From the NCBI RefSeq assembly GCF_017874545.1, contig NZ_JAGGLT010000004.1:38707-102706 (forward strand): a stretch of 64,000 nucleotides of DNA, written 5' to 3'. Below, piece by piece: positions 46,704-54,672 of the stretch. The notes below the pieces were generated by a model. That model saw only the letters and a list, made by a program, of their open reading frames with translations. It searched no databases and had not been told where the DNA came from. The DNA is from Thermoanaerobacterium butyriciformans (GTDB lineage: Bacteria; Bacillota; Thermoanaerobacteria; Thermoanaerobacterales; Thermoanaerobacteraceae). The translations under genes were made by a program, and so were the position numbers. The number at the start of each line of letters is the position of its first letter. The stretch's first letter is position 1.

Positions 46704-48059
46704 ATGGATATTGAAAATGAGCAAACAAAAAGATTAAATGAGAATAACATGAAAAATTTAAACGAAAATATAGATGATGTTTTTACAGAAAACTTTGCAA
46801 ATAATGATTTAAATAAAATAGACGAAGTTCCTATGACAAGTGATTACCAGGACAAAAATGATGAAGAAAATGCAAAAAATGATTTGGAAAATAGCAAAAA
46901 AAGCTTAGGAAAGATGGTTAAGAGATTTAGAAGGAGGATGTTTGTTTCATTTGTGGCAGTTGCACTTATTGCAGCACTTATTGGTGGTGGGATTGTTGCA
47001 GGAATTATGGCATACACTAATTTAGGTCAAAAAACACAAGTTATAAATAGGTATTTGCCACTGTCGTCTAATAATAGCAACGCTAACTTGATTACAAACA
47101 TAGCTAAAATTGTAAGTCCTTCTGTAGTTGGGATTGATACGAGTGTATCATATAGTAATGGCTTTAGAAGTGCTTTTGTGTCTGAAGGAAGTGGTTCAGG
47201 TATTATAATTGATTCACAGGGTTATATAGTTACAAATTATCATGTTATCGAAGGCGCTTCTACTATAACGGTTAGCTTATCTGATGGCAGAAAATTTTCT
47301 GCGCAATTAATAGGCAAAGACTCAAAAACTGATTTGGCAGTATTAAAGATTAATGCTACAAATTTGACTGCTGCTAAATTAGGGGATTCATCAAAACTTG
47401 AGGTAGGAGACCTGGCTGTTGCTATTGGAAATCCTCTCGGTGAAAGTTTTGCAGGCACGGTTACATCAGGTATAATAAGTGGTCTTAACAGAAATCTTCA
47501 AAGCGATTATGGAGCAGTTAACCTCATTCAGACAGATGCAGCTATAAATCCTGGCAACAGCGGTGGACCTCTTGTAAATAGCAATGCAGAAGTAATAGGC
47601 ATAACAAGTGTAAAGCTAACATCAACGGATAGTTCTGATACACAAGATCAATTTGGAATGTTCCATAGTCAAGGCACGCTTGTTGAAGGAATGGGATTTG
47701 CTATTCCAATAAATGAAGCAAAACCTATAATAGATGAGCTTATAAAACACGGCTATGTAGAAAGACCAATGATGGGTGTAAGCGTACAGGAAGTAACCCA
47801 ACAAGATGCAGCGCAGTATAACATACCAGTTGGACTTTATATAGCACAAGTACAGCAAGGAAGTGGTGCTGATGAAGCTGGACTTCAAGCAGGAGATGTG
47901 ATAACAGCAGTAGATGGCACAAAAGTACAGACTTTTGACGCACTGCAAAGCATAATATCTAAGCATAAAGTTGGCGACACCATAACTGTTACATTCTGGA
48001 GAAATGGCAAGACACTTAGTACAAAAGTAAAACTTATGAGCAGTTCAAATGCACAATAA
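46704..48059 (+). CDS. htrA: HtrA/DegP-like membrane-anchored serine protease
   Basis: A 451-residue S1C protease. It has an unusually long, acidic, Asn-rich cytoplasmic N-terminus (about 1-70), one membrane helix (about 74-102), then the trypsin-like domain with His180 (NYHVIEG), Asp210 (TDLAVL) and Ser286 (GNSGGP). One PDZ domain follows (about 350-445, with GLQAGDVITAVDGTKV). It degrades misfolded proteins outside the membrane. ATG follows AAGGAGG. The phased TTTCACA boxes before it and the ruined response regulator after it suggest two-component control. The terminator at 48079 closes the unit. Confidence 0.93.
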   Translation: MDIENEQTKRLNENNMKNLNENIDDVFTENFANNDLNKIDEVPMTSDYQDKNDEENAKNDLENSKKSLGKMVKRFRRRMFVSFVAVALIAALIGGGIVAGIMAYTNLGQKTQVINRYLPLSSNNSNANLITNIAKIVSPSVVGIDTSVSYSNGFRSAFVSEGSGSGIIIDSQGYIVTNYHVIEGASTITVSLSDGRKFSAQLIGKDSKTDLAVLKINATNLTAAKLGDSSKLEVGDLAVAIGNPLGESFAGTVTSGIISGLNRNLQSDYGAVNLIQTDAAINPGNSGGPLVNSNAEVIGITSVKLTSTDSSDTQDQFGMFHSQGTLVEGMGFAIPINEAKPIIDELIKHGYVERPMMGVSVQEVTQQDAAQYNIPVGLYIAQVQQGSGADEAGLQAGDVITAVDGTKVQTFDALQSIISKHKVGDTITVTFWRNGKTLSTKVKLMSSSNAQ

Positions 48060-48078
48060 AATGCAAATAAAGTTAAAT

Positions 48079-48119
48079 AGTTCTTTACCAGTCTCCTCCC
48101 GCTGGTAAGGAACTTTTTT
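48079..48119 (+). terminator. Terminator of htrA
   Basis: AGTTCTTTACCAG (48079-48091) pairs with 48102-48114 with one G-U pair, followed by five or more Ts. Confidence 0.9.
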
Positions 48120-48148
48120 AAAACATTCCATATTAGTTTATAGATAAG

Positions 48149-48499
48149 GTGCAGATATGTCAAAACTTATCAAAACCATTTTCACCTAGGGAACTTATAG
48201 CGAGAATGAAATCTATTTTTAAAAGAACAAATGTACCACAAAATACTAACAAAATAAAGATTAAGGACATATTAATAGTAATTGATGAGAGAAGAATTCT
48301 GCATAAAGGGAAAGAAATAGAATTTACATCAAAAGAATTTGATCTTATATTGTATCTTTCAAAAAATGCAAATAAAGCATATACACGGGAACAACTTCTA
48401 AAAGAAGTATGGAAATGCGATTTAGATATAAAAACTAGAGCAGTAGATGATTATGACTTAAATGAGCTCTTTGCGTGGATGGGTAAAATTTGTCAATGA
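48149..48499 (+). pseudogene. Remnant of an OmpR/PhoB-type response regulator
   Basis: The 116-codon frame begins in the last helix of a receiver domain (LSKPFSPRELIARMKSIFKR) and continues into an OmpR-type winged HTH (KIKIKDILIVIDERRILHKG, FTSKEFDLILYLSKN, YTREQLLKEVW). The receiver itself (phospho-Asp, about 100 residues) is missing; upstream GAD in another frame (near 48150) is a leftover of the typical GADDY. The end is also ruined: after KTRAVDDYD the recognition-wing residues are replaced by unrelated sequence. It cannot be phosphorylated and is probably not functional. It may be the relic of the regulator that used the boxes before htrA. Confidence 0.8.
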
Positions 48500-48554
48500 A
48501 ATAATGTATTATGAAAATTCTACATAATATATTGAACATATGATATAATATAAG

Positions 48555-48604
48555 AGATATGTGAAAATAAGAATTTATGTGATTCAATTTCACATATCTT
48601 TTAT
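48555..48604 (+). terminator. Hairpin after the response regulator remnant
   Basis: AGATATGTGAAA (48555-48566) pairs perfectly over 12 bp with 48588-48599, then TTTT. It stands alone in the 263-base gap before the transporter; the rest of the gap is AT-rich with no visible gene. Confidence 0.6.
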
Positions 48605-48762
48605 AATTATTTATTGTCGTTATGATTTTTATATATAAGCTATTTTATAGATAATTTCTTTGTACAACAATGAGATATAAGTAGATACTAAAATAAAAGA
48701 AAATTAAAGATTTCTAAATTATAATTTATGATTATTTTTTAATCAGGAGGAAAGATAATCTA

Positions 48763-49977
48763 ATGTACGATTTAAATGATTTTAATATTAGTAAAAAGCA
48801 GCAAAGATACTTAGGTAATAAAGGTTTAATTATTTTTTTAGCACTTTTGAGTGCATTTGTACCTTTGTCAACAGATCTTTATTTACCTGCTTTGCCAACT
48901 ATGTCAAAATATTTTAATGTAGCGGTTTATAAGACGAATCTCACTTTAATCCTATTTTTTGTTTTTTTCAGCTTTGCTACATTAATATGGGGACCATTGA
49001 GTGATAAGTATGGTCGCAGACCGATTTTGATTTTAGGACTTATATGTTATATGGTTGCGAGTTTTTTGTGTGCACTATCATTGGATATCTATCAACTTAT
49101 AATTTTTAGGATTTTACAGGCTGTAGGCGCAGGTGCTGCTAGTGCAGTAGCTACTGCGATTGTAAAAGATGTTTACGAGGGTAGAAGACGTGAATCAATT
49201 TTAGCATTGGTACAGTCAATGGTTGTGATTTGTCCTGCTGTTGCACCTACAATAGGTGCACTTTTACTGAAATTTACCTCATGGAGAGGTGTTTTTTTAA
49301 CTCAAGCGATTTTAGGTGCAATCATTGTTGCTGGTTCGGTTGTGTTTCAAGAGACTATAGGATTAAAAAATAATGGTAGTTTTCTTTATACCGTAGGGCG
49401 TATTGGGGTAGTTATCAAAAATTTAAAATTTACGGCTTTGCTGATTATTTTTTCAATGGTAAGCATTCCTTTAATGGCTTTTATATCTCCTTCATCTTAT
49501 ATATATCAAGATTACTTTGGATTGAGTGAACAGAAGTATAGTTATTTTTTTGCATTTAATGCAGCGGGCATGTTGATTGGACCATTGCTTTATGTAAGAC
49601 TTTCATCGTATTTTAAACGTTATTCAATTATTAATGTCTGCTTTTTAGCTATTATTTTAAGTGGAATCATTATTTCTATTTTAGGCCGCTTTGCTCCTTG
49701 GCTTTTTGCAATATCGCTATTACCGTCTACTATTGCAGGAAGCTGCATTCGCCCTCCAGGAACATACCTTATGCTAGAGCAACAAAAGGAAGATACAGGT
49801 TCTGTGTCATCATTGATAAGCTCTTTCTCTACTATAATGGGTAGCGTAGGGATGATTATTGTTTCTTTTAATACTGGCAATCTTGTAGAAATGGTAGGTA
49901 TAGTTAATATCATTTTTGGAATATTATGCGGTTTTTTATGGTTTGTTGCTAAAAAGGTTTTATTATGTGAAAAATAA
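48763..49977 (+). CDS. Bcr/CflA-type MFS drug exporter
   Basis: A 404-residue twelve-helix MFS transporter. The N-terminal segment VPLSTDLYLPALPTM is diagnostic of the Bcr/CflA subfamily, and the loop 2-3 motif GPLSDKYGRRPIL is the MFS signature A. It exports drugs, dipeptides or related compounds with proton antiport. ATG follows AGGAGG at about 11 bases. It lies between a response-regulator relic and a decayed region, so it is probably transcribed alone. A tiny repeat-peptide gene (50546-50704, opposite strand) is nearby; a functional link is speculation. Confidence 0.9.
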   Translation: MYDLNDFNISKKQQRYLGNKGLIIFLALLSAFVPLSTDLYLPALPTMSKYFNVAVYKTNLTLILFFVFFSFATLIWGPLSDKYGRRPILILGLICYMVASFLCALSLDIYQLIIFRILQAVGAGAASAVATAIVKDVYEGRRRESILALVQSMVVICPAVAPTIGALLLKFTSWRGVFLTQAILGAIIVAGSVVFQETIGLKNNGSFLYTVGRIGVVIKNLKFTALLIIFSMVSIPLMAFISPSSYIYQDYFGLSEQKYSYFFAFNAAGMLIGPLLYVRLSSYFKRYSIINVCFLAIILSGIIISILGRFAPWLFAISLLPSTIAGSCIRPPGTYLMLEQQKEDTGSVSSLISSFSTIMGSVGMIIVSFNTGNLVEMVGIVNIIFGILCGFLWFVAKKVLLCEK

Positions 49978-50410
49978 AAGAGACATAAGATGATATTGGA
50001 TTAAAAAATAATGATACTAGTAACTTGCAGATTTCCATTGCCAATAGGAATATTGTTGTTAGTCTTTTGCATATTTATAATTATTTTGGATTTGTGGATG
50101 TCTAGATTATACTGAACCGGCTGTGTTATCATTCCTCCTGTGCTTACTTTCTATAATGGGCCCATAACGATCGAAGGTCAAATTAATCATATTATTGGGA
50201 AAATATTGATGCAATTTGGTATCCATTATAGTAAATTCAAACAGAATTGAAATGCAATGTAAGTGTTTCAGCAGGTATCCATATTGATAATGCAAGTCAT
50301 GATGAGTTGAATGTTTTAATGGAAAATTGCAAAGAAGCTTGCAAAAAATTGGTGTTACAGATTTTAGATTAGAAAAGCAAATTGTCTTAGCATGCTTAAA
50401 AGAATCTTAA
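49978..50410 (+). pseudogene. Decayed coding region, unidentified
   Basis: No frame longer than about 60 codons, but protein-like pieces appear in changing frames: VSVSAGIHIDNASHDELNVL with ENCKEACKK after it (about 50263-50345), then IGVTDFRLEKQIVLACLKES in another frame (about 50349-50408). An earlier piece, GQINHIIGKILMQFGIHY, lies near 50177-50230. Two pieces fitting end to end across a frame change suggest a broken gene. I do not recognise the family. From 50411 to 50545 I see only the hairpin at 50435. Confidence 0.45.
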
Positions 50411-50434
50411 AGTAGGTAATATTCAATAGCTTTG

Positions 50435-50466
50435 GCTACTCTTCACGGTAAATGGTGAAGAGTAGC
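50435..50466. terminator. Perfect 12-bp hairpin
   Basis: GCTACTCTTCAC (50435-50446) pairs with 50455-50466, loop of 8. It is 80 bases beyond the stop of the minus-strand peptide gene and after the decayed region; no long T run on either side. It could end either transcript. Confidence 0.45.
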
Positions 50467-50545
50467 TACAAGTATTATTAAAAATCAAATTATTTCTATC
50501 TTAATTTAGTAGTAAAATCAATACATAGAAGAATTTCTTATTGAA

Positions 50546-50704
50546 TTATGCATGTATTTTTTTATTATTACTTTTTTTAGCAATAATAATACCAGGGGCT
50601 ATTGAGCTTTGATCATATAAATATGAAGATTTTTTATTGTCGGTTTTTTGTGTTATAACTATAGCTGGAGCTATTGAACTTTGCAAATGTTGATACTCAA
50701 ACAT
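50546..50704 (-). CDS. Tiny gene for a 52-residue peptide with two SSIAP repeats
   Basis: Reading leftward from ATG 50704, preceded by AAGAGGTGA, is a 52-codon frame. The peptide contains QSSIAPAIVITQK (8-20) and QSSIAPGIIIAKK (32-44), repeats spaced exactly 24 residues, each followed by a basic Asn/Lys stretch (TDNKK, SNNKK). It has no cysteine, signal peptide or membrane segment. A possible promoter on the same strand is TTCACA-N17-TACGAT about 80-110 bases upstream. Repeat units of this kind are seen in precursors of modified or signalling peptides, but no modifying enzyme is in the window. I do not recognise it. The good ribosome site and the internal repeat argue that it is real. Confidence 0.6.
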   Translation of the reverse strand: MFEYQHLQSSIAPAIVITQKTDNKKSSYLYDQSSIAPGIIIAKKSNNKKIHA

Positions 50705-51027
50705 TTAATTTCACCTCTTTTTTAAATGTAAATTTAGCTTTTCATTGTAAATTGTAACTAAAAATTATCGTATAAGTATCAAATGATTATGTGAATTTTA
50801 AGTGATAAAAATGTTTTTGAATTAAGCATAAACGTTTTAATGTGGTAAAATATATATAAGGGAATTTTATAGGAAAAAATAGAATTATTATGATGCAATG
50901 TTGAACAATGTCAAAGGTAGTATTTATTATGAAACAATATTACATATCTGTGAGATCTGATGCATAAGTACGATTATTTTTCAATTATTGTAAAAAGAAA
51001 AATAAATATCAGAGGTGTTATATTTGT

Positions 51028-51915
51028 ATGGAGTATAAATATGAATTAATTAAAAATGATGATAATTTACCTATAAAAATAATATATCATACATCTGATG
51101 AACGTCAATTTATACCAAGACACTGGCACGAAAGTATAGAAATATCATATGTACTCTCTGGGAGAATTGATGATATCTATATTGATGGTGTTAATTATAC
51201 TTCAAAGCAAGGTGACATTGTTTTAATAAACTCCAATGCTATACATTCTTTCTCTGTGGATCAAGGAAAGAACCGTAAGGCAGTTACTTTTTTCATATCT
51301 TATGAGTTTATAAAAGCAAACTATCCTGACATAGATCAAATTGCATTTGATTGTGTTTCAATTAACGAAAATGATGAACAAAAAATAAAATTGTTCAATG
51401 AGTTACGTAAAAATTTAGATTCCATAATAAAAGCTTTCTTAAATATAGGAGACGACTCATTAGCACATATAAAAATAATGGGGTTGTCTTATGAATTAAT
51501 TTATCTTTTGTTAAGAAATTTTAAAATAAGCAAAAAGAGCTGTGGAGAAATTAAAACGCAAAAATACCTAGATCGATTAACTCAGATTACTAATTATATA
51601 AAAGAAAATTACAATCAGGATTTATCAATAGATGTAATTTCTGCAAAATTTAATTTATCTCCAGAATATCTTTCACGTTTCTTTAAAAAGTACATGGGTA
51701 TGACTATACTTAACTATATAAATGCTGTTCGCCTAGAAAAATCTTATCGCGATTTAATGAATACAGATCAATCTATTACAGAAATAGCATTAGAGCATGG
51801 TTTTCCAAATGAAAAATCCTTTAATAAGGTGTTCAAGACTTTTTATAATATTACTCCAAATCAATATAGAAAAAAGATTAAAGCTTTAAAATCTGTGATA
51901 AAAACAGAAAACTAG
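51028..51915 (+). CDS. AraC-family transcriptional regulator with cupin sensor
   Basis: A 295-residue regulator: N-terminal cupin-like sugar-sensing domain (about 15-160; RHWHESIEISYVLSG is the typical start) and a C-terminal pair of HTHs (about 190-290; LSPEYLSRFFKKYMGMT and ITEIALEHGFPNEKSFNKVF). It stands just before the sugar symporter at 52085, the esterase and the GH3 gene, which it probably activates. ATG follows AGAGGTG. The 323-base gap upstream holds the leader of the opposite peptide gene, an AAACGTTTT palindrome at about 50830, and a weaker SigH-like match near 50859-50885. Confidence 0.9.
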   Translation: MEYKYELIKNDDNLPIKIIYHTSDERQFIPRHWHESIEISYVLSGRIDDIYIDGVNYTSKQGDIVLINSNAIHSFSVDQGKNRKAVTFFISYEFIKANYPDIDQIAFDCVSINENDEQKIKLFNELRKNLDSIIKAFLNIGDDSLAHIKIMGLSYELIYLLLRNFKISKKSCGEIKTQKYLDRLTQITNYIKENYNQDLSIDVISAKFNLSPEYLSRFFKKYMGMTILNYINAVRLEKSYRDLMNTDQSITEIALEHGFPNEKSFNKVFKTFYNITPNQYRKKIKALKSVIKTEN

Positions 51916-52032
51916 TTTGTATTTTTGGAATAATTGGTCCCCAGAATTTGTATTTTTTGCAAATCAAAAATTGACTGTTGATAAATCAAAATTGAACTTG
52001 TTGTGAGTCTTAATTTGCTTTAAAATTTATAC

Positions 52033-52058
52033 GTAAGCGTTTTAAAAAAGCGATTACA
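52033..52058. promoter_or_regulatory. CcpA/LacI-like palindromic sites before the symporter gene
   Basis: GTAAGCGTTTT and, inverted, GTAATCGCTTT lie back to back (52033-52058), each resembling half of a cre/LacI-type operator (GTAAGCGnTTAC). They are 27 bp before the symporter start. Suggests catabolite or LacI-type control; weak by sequence alone. Confidence 0.4.
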
Positions 52059-52084
52059 TATAAATTTTAGGAAAGGGGATCTTT

Positions 52085-53434
52085 ATGAAAATTTTTGAAA
52101 CAACCTGGAAAGAAAGGATTAGTTATGGGCTTAGTGACACTGCTTCTAATTTAGTTTATCAGATGATCACCACCTATCTAATGTTTTTTTACACTGATGT
52201 TTTTGGAATAAGTGCTGCAGCTGTCGGAACACTTTTTTTAGTAGCAAGGATCATCGACGCATTTGATGGACCATTTTTTGGCATTCTAATAGATCATACA
52301 AATACAAAGTGGGGAAAATGCAGACCATACTTCCTTTGGTTATCAATTCCATATGGAGTATTAGCAATACTAGCATTTACAACTCCAAGTTTTAATGCTT
52401 CTGGAAAATTGGTTTATGCTTATGTTACATATATTCTTTTAGGAATTATCTACTCTGGAATTAATATACCAATCACGTCGATTTTACCGAGTTTAACAGA
52501 TAATTTAGAAGAAAGAAATATTTTGGTTAGTACAAGAATGATTTTAGCTACAGTTGGTGCTACGATTGTCAGTGTAGGAACTTTGCCTCTAGTTAAAGTA
52601 TTTGGAAATGGCAATCAACAAAAAGGCTTTATGATGACTATGACTTTGTTTGCTGTTTTAGCTGTTATATTATTCTTAGTAACTTTTTTCAATACTAGAG
52701 AAAAAGTAAACGAAGCAAAAGAGCAATCAATTACTTTAAAAGAAGAACTAAAAGCATTGAAAGGAAATACTCCTTGGTTTATACTTTTCTTTGTAGCGTT
52801 CATTAATTTCATAGCTTTTATAATGAAGGCACAAACGACAGTTTATTATTTGACATATAATTTAAAGATGCCTAACTTAATCAGCGTAGCTTTAGGATTA
52901 GGGTCATTAAATGTTGTTTCATTGCTTATTATGCCGTTTTTAGCAAAGAAAATAGGGAAAAGAAATGTTATGATTACAGGCTTTACTCTTTCAATATTAG
53001 CGCAATTTATATTGTATTTATCATCGTTGACATCAAGTGCATTTATATTTTTAATAGGCACTGTAATTGCAGCTTTTGGAAATGGATTTGTTATGGGAGC
53101 AATGTTTTCTATGACAGCTGATACAGTTGACTATGGTGAGTGGAAGTCAGGTGTTAGAGCTCAAGGACTTCTTTCAGCCACACCAGCCTTTGGAGTCAAG
53201 GCAGGAATGGGGATAGGCGGAGCTTTAGCAGGTTGGATCTTATCAATTGGTAAATATGTTCCGGATCATACGCAAACCGTATCTGCATTAAAAGCTATAG
53301 AAATTAACTTTATTTGGTTACCGCTAATTGGTTTTGCTATTGGCGCCATATTGCTTCTGTTCTATAATTTAGATAAACAACAAGAGCAAATGACTAAAGA
53401 ATTAAATGAAAGAAGAGCTAAGGTAAGCGCATGA
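52085..53434 (+). CDS. GPH-family sugar symporter (MelB/XynP type)
   Basis: A 449-residue twelve-helix cation symporter of the glycoside-pentoside-hexuronide family. Characteristic are the start ERISYGLSDTASNLVY, DAFDGPFFGILIDHT after the second helix, and TVDYGEWKSGVRAQGLL in the second half. Relatives carry melibiose, xylosides or beta-glucosides. With the esterase and the GH3 enzyme that follow it forms a compact uptake-and-hydrolysis operon, most likely for acetylated xylo- or gluco-oligosaccharides. ATG follows AAAGGGGAT. Confidence 0.92.
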   Translation: MKIFETTWKERISYGLSDTASNLVYQMITTYLMFFYTDVFGISAAAVGTLFLVARIIDAFDGPFFGILIDHTNTKWGKCRPYFLWLSIPYGVLAILAFTTPSFNASGKLVYAYVTYILLGIIYSGINIPITSILPSLTDNLEERNILVSTRMILATVGATIVSVGTLPLVKVFGNGNQQKGFMMTMTLFAVLAVILFLVTFFNTREKVNEAKEQSITLKEELKALKGNTPWFILFFVAFINFIAFIMKAQTTVYYLTYNLKMPNLISVALGLGSLNVVSLLIMPFLAKKIGKRNVMITGFTLSILAQFILYLSSLTSSAFIFLIGTVIAAFGNGFVMGAMFSMTADTVDYGEWKSGVRAQGLLSATPAFGVKAGMGIGGALAGWILSIGKYVPDHTQTVSALKAIEINFIWLPLIGFAIGAILLLFYNLDKQQEQMTKELNERRAKVSA

Positions 53435-53470
53435 TCATGATTTAAAATAATAATGAAAGGAGCGAATAGT

Positions 53471-54580
53471 ATGTATAAAGATTACGATAAATTAGTTAAA
53501 CTGCTGGAAAATGGATATGTACGACATGAAAATGGATTGGAATTTGTGATAAAAAATATACCGGAAGGTGATAATACTGAGGGAAAGCTTGATCCAAGGG
53601 TATTTCAAATATTAAATGAGCAATATAAAAAACAAAGTGCCGATGAAATGCCCGATTTTAATCAACTTGAGATAAAAGATATTCCTGTTGAAATGTTAAG
53701 AAATCAAATGGGTTGGGACAATAAAGATATTACAAAAATAGAGATAAAAACAAGTGACGAGGTAATTGATGGGAAATACGGAACTATTCCAATCAAAATT
53801 TACTCACCGAAAAGTAATACACATTTACCGGCAATCGTATATTTTCATGGAGGAGGTTTCTTTGGTGGTACTGTTAAAGTAGTAGAAAATCCATGTAAAG
53901 CATTAGCGGAAAGAGCAAATGCAGTGGTTATATCTGTTGACTATCGATTAGCGCCAGAAAATCCTTATCCAGCTGGATTGACGGATTGCTTTGACTCTGT
54001 AAAATGGGTATATGAGTATGGTGAAAAGTACAGTATTGATTCAACTAAAATTGCGGTTTCAGGGGATAGCGCTGGTGCAAACTTTGCGACTGTTTGTGCT
54101 ATGATGGATAGGGATTTAAAAACTGATATGATTAAATTTCAAGCATTAATTTATCCAACAGTTAACATGGCAGCATCTGATACAGAAGAATATAAGTGGT
54201 CTCTTGATCAATACAATATTTCTGATGAACATAGAAAATTAATAATATCAGGATTAGAAGGCATGAAAAATTCACAGCCACTGGTGAAAAAACTTTATTT
54301 ACAAAATAATGAAGATGCAACACATCCATATATATCTCCTATTTTTGCTGAAAGCTTAGAAGGTATGCCAGAGACTCTAATTTTTACAGCCGAATTTGAT
54401 TATTTAAGGTTGGAAGCTGAAGCATATGGAAGAAAGCTTGCTAAATTCGGTGTTAAAACAAAAATTATACAATACAAAGGAATGGATCATGCATTTATAG
54501 ATAAACTCGGTATTTATCCTCAAGCAGAGGATTGTATAAATGAAATCGCAAAAGGAATAAAAAGTTTGTTTAAAAACTAA
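53471..54580 (+). CDS. HSL-type (family IV) esterase, alpha/beta hydrolase
   Basis: A 369-residue cytoplasmic esterase: oxyanion motif HGGGF at His126, nucleophile Ser200 in GDSAGAN, and the C-terminal Asp/His region EFDYLRLEAEAY and GMDHAF. The N-terminal 100 residues form a cap. It follows the symporter directly; I use ATG 53471 because GAAAGGAG stands before it, while the upstream in-frame ATG at 53453 lacks a site. Likely substrate: short acyl esters on imported sugars such as acetyl groups. A general carboxylesterase role is possible. Confidence 0.88.
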   Translation: MYKDYDKLVKLLENGYVRHENGLEFVIKNIPEGDNTEGKLDPRVFQILNEQYKKQSADEMPDFNQLEIKDIPVEMLRNQMGWDNKDITKIEIKTSDEVIDGKYGTIPIKIYSPKSNTHLPAIVYFHGGGFFGGTVKVVENPCKALAERANAVVISVDYRLAPENPYPAGLTDCFDSVKWVYEYGEKYSIDSTKIAVSGDSAGANFATVCAMMDRDLKTDMIKFQALIYPTVNMAASDTEEYKWSLDQYNISDEHRKLIISGLEGMKNSQPLVKKLYLQNNEDATHPYISPIFAESLEGMPETLIFTAEFDYLRLEAEAYGRKLAKFGVKTKIIQYKGMDHAFIDKLGIYPQAEDCINEIAKGIKSLFKN

Positions 54581-54592
54581 ATTAATAAAGCA

Positions 54593-54629
54593 TTCAAGGA
54601 GAATTTTATTTGAATAAATTCTCCTTGAA
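54593..54629 (+). promoter_or_regulatory. Perfect 14-bp hairpin between esterase and GH3 genes
   Basis: TTCAAGGAGAATTT (54593-54606) pairs with 54616-54629, loop of 9. No T run follows. It precedes the GH3 ribosome site by about 30 bases and may act as a partial stop or an RNA stabiliser. Confidence 0.45.
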
Positions 54630-54672
54630 ATTTAAATATATTAAAGCACTTCAAGAATTGAGGAGGTTCAAA

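Noticed and set aside
50859..50885. Fifth SigH-like promoter upstream of the AraC gene
   Set aside because: The -35 reads GGGAATT instead of AGGAATT and spacing is one base longer; it is weaker than the four reported and not counted.
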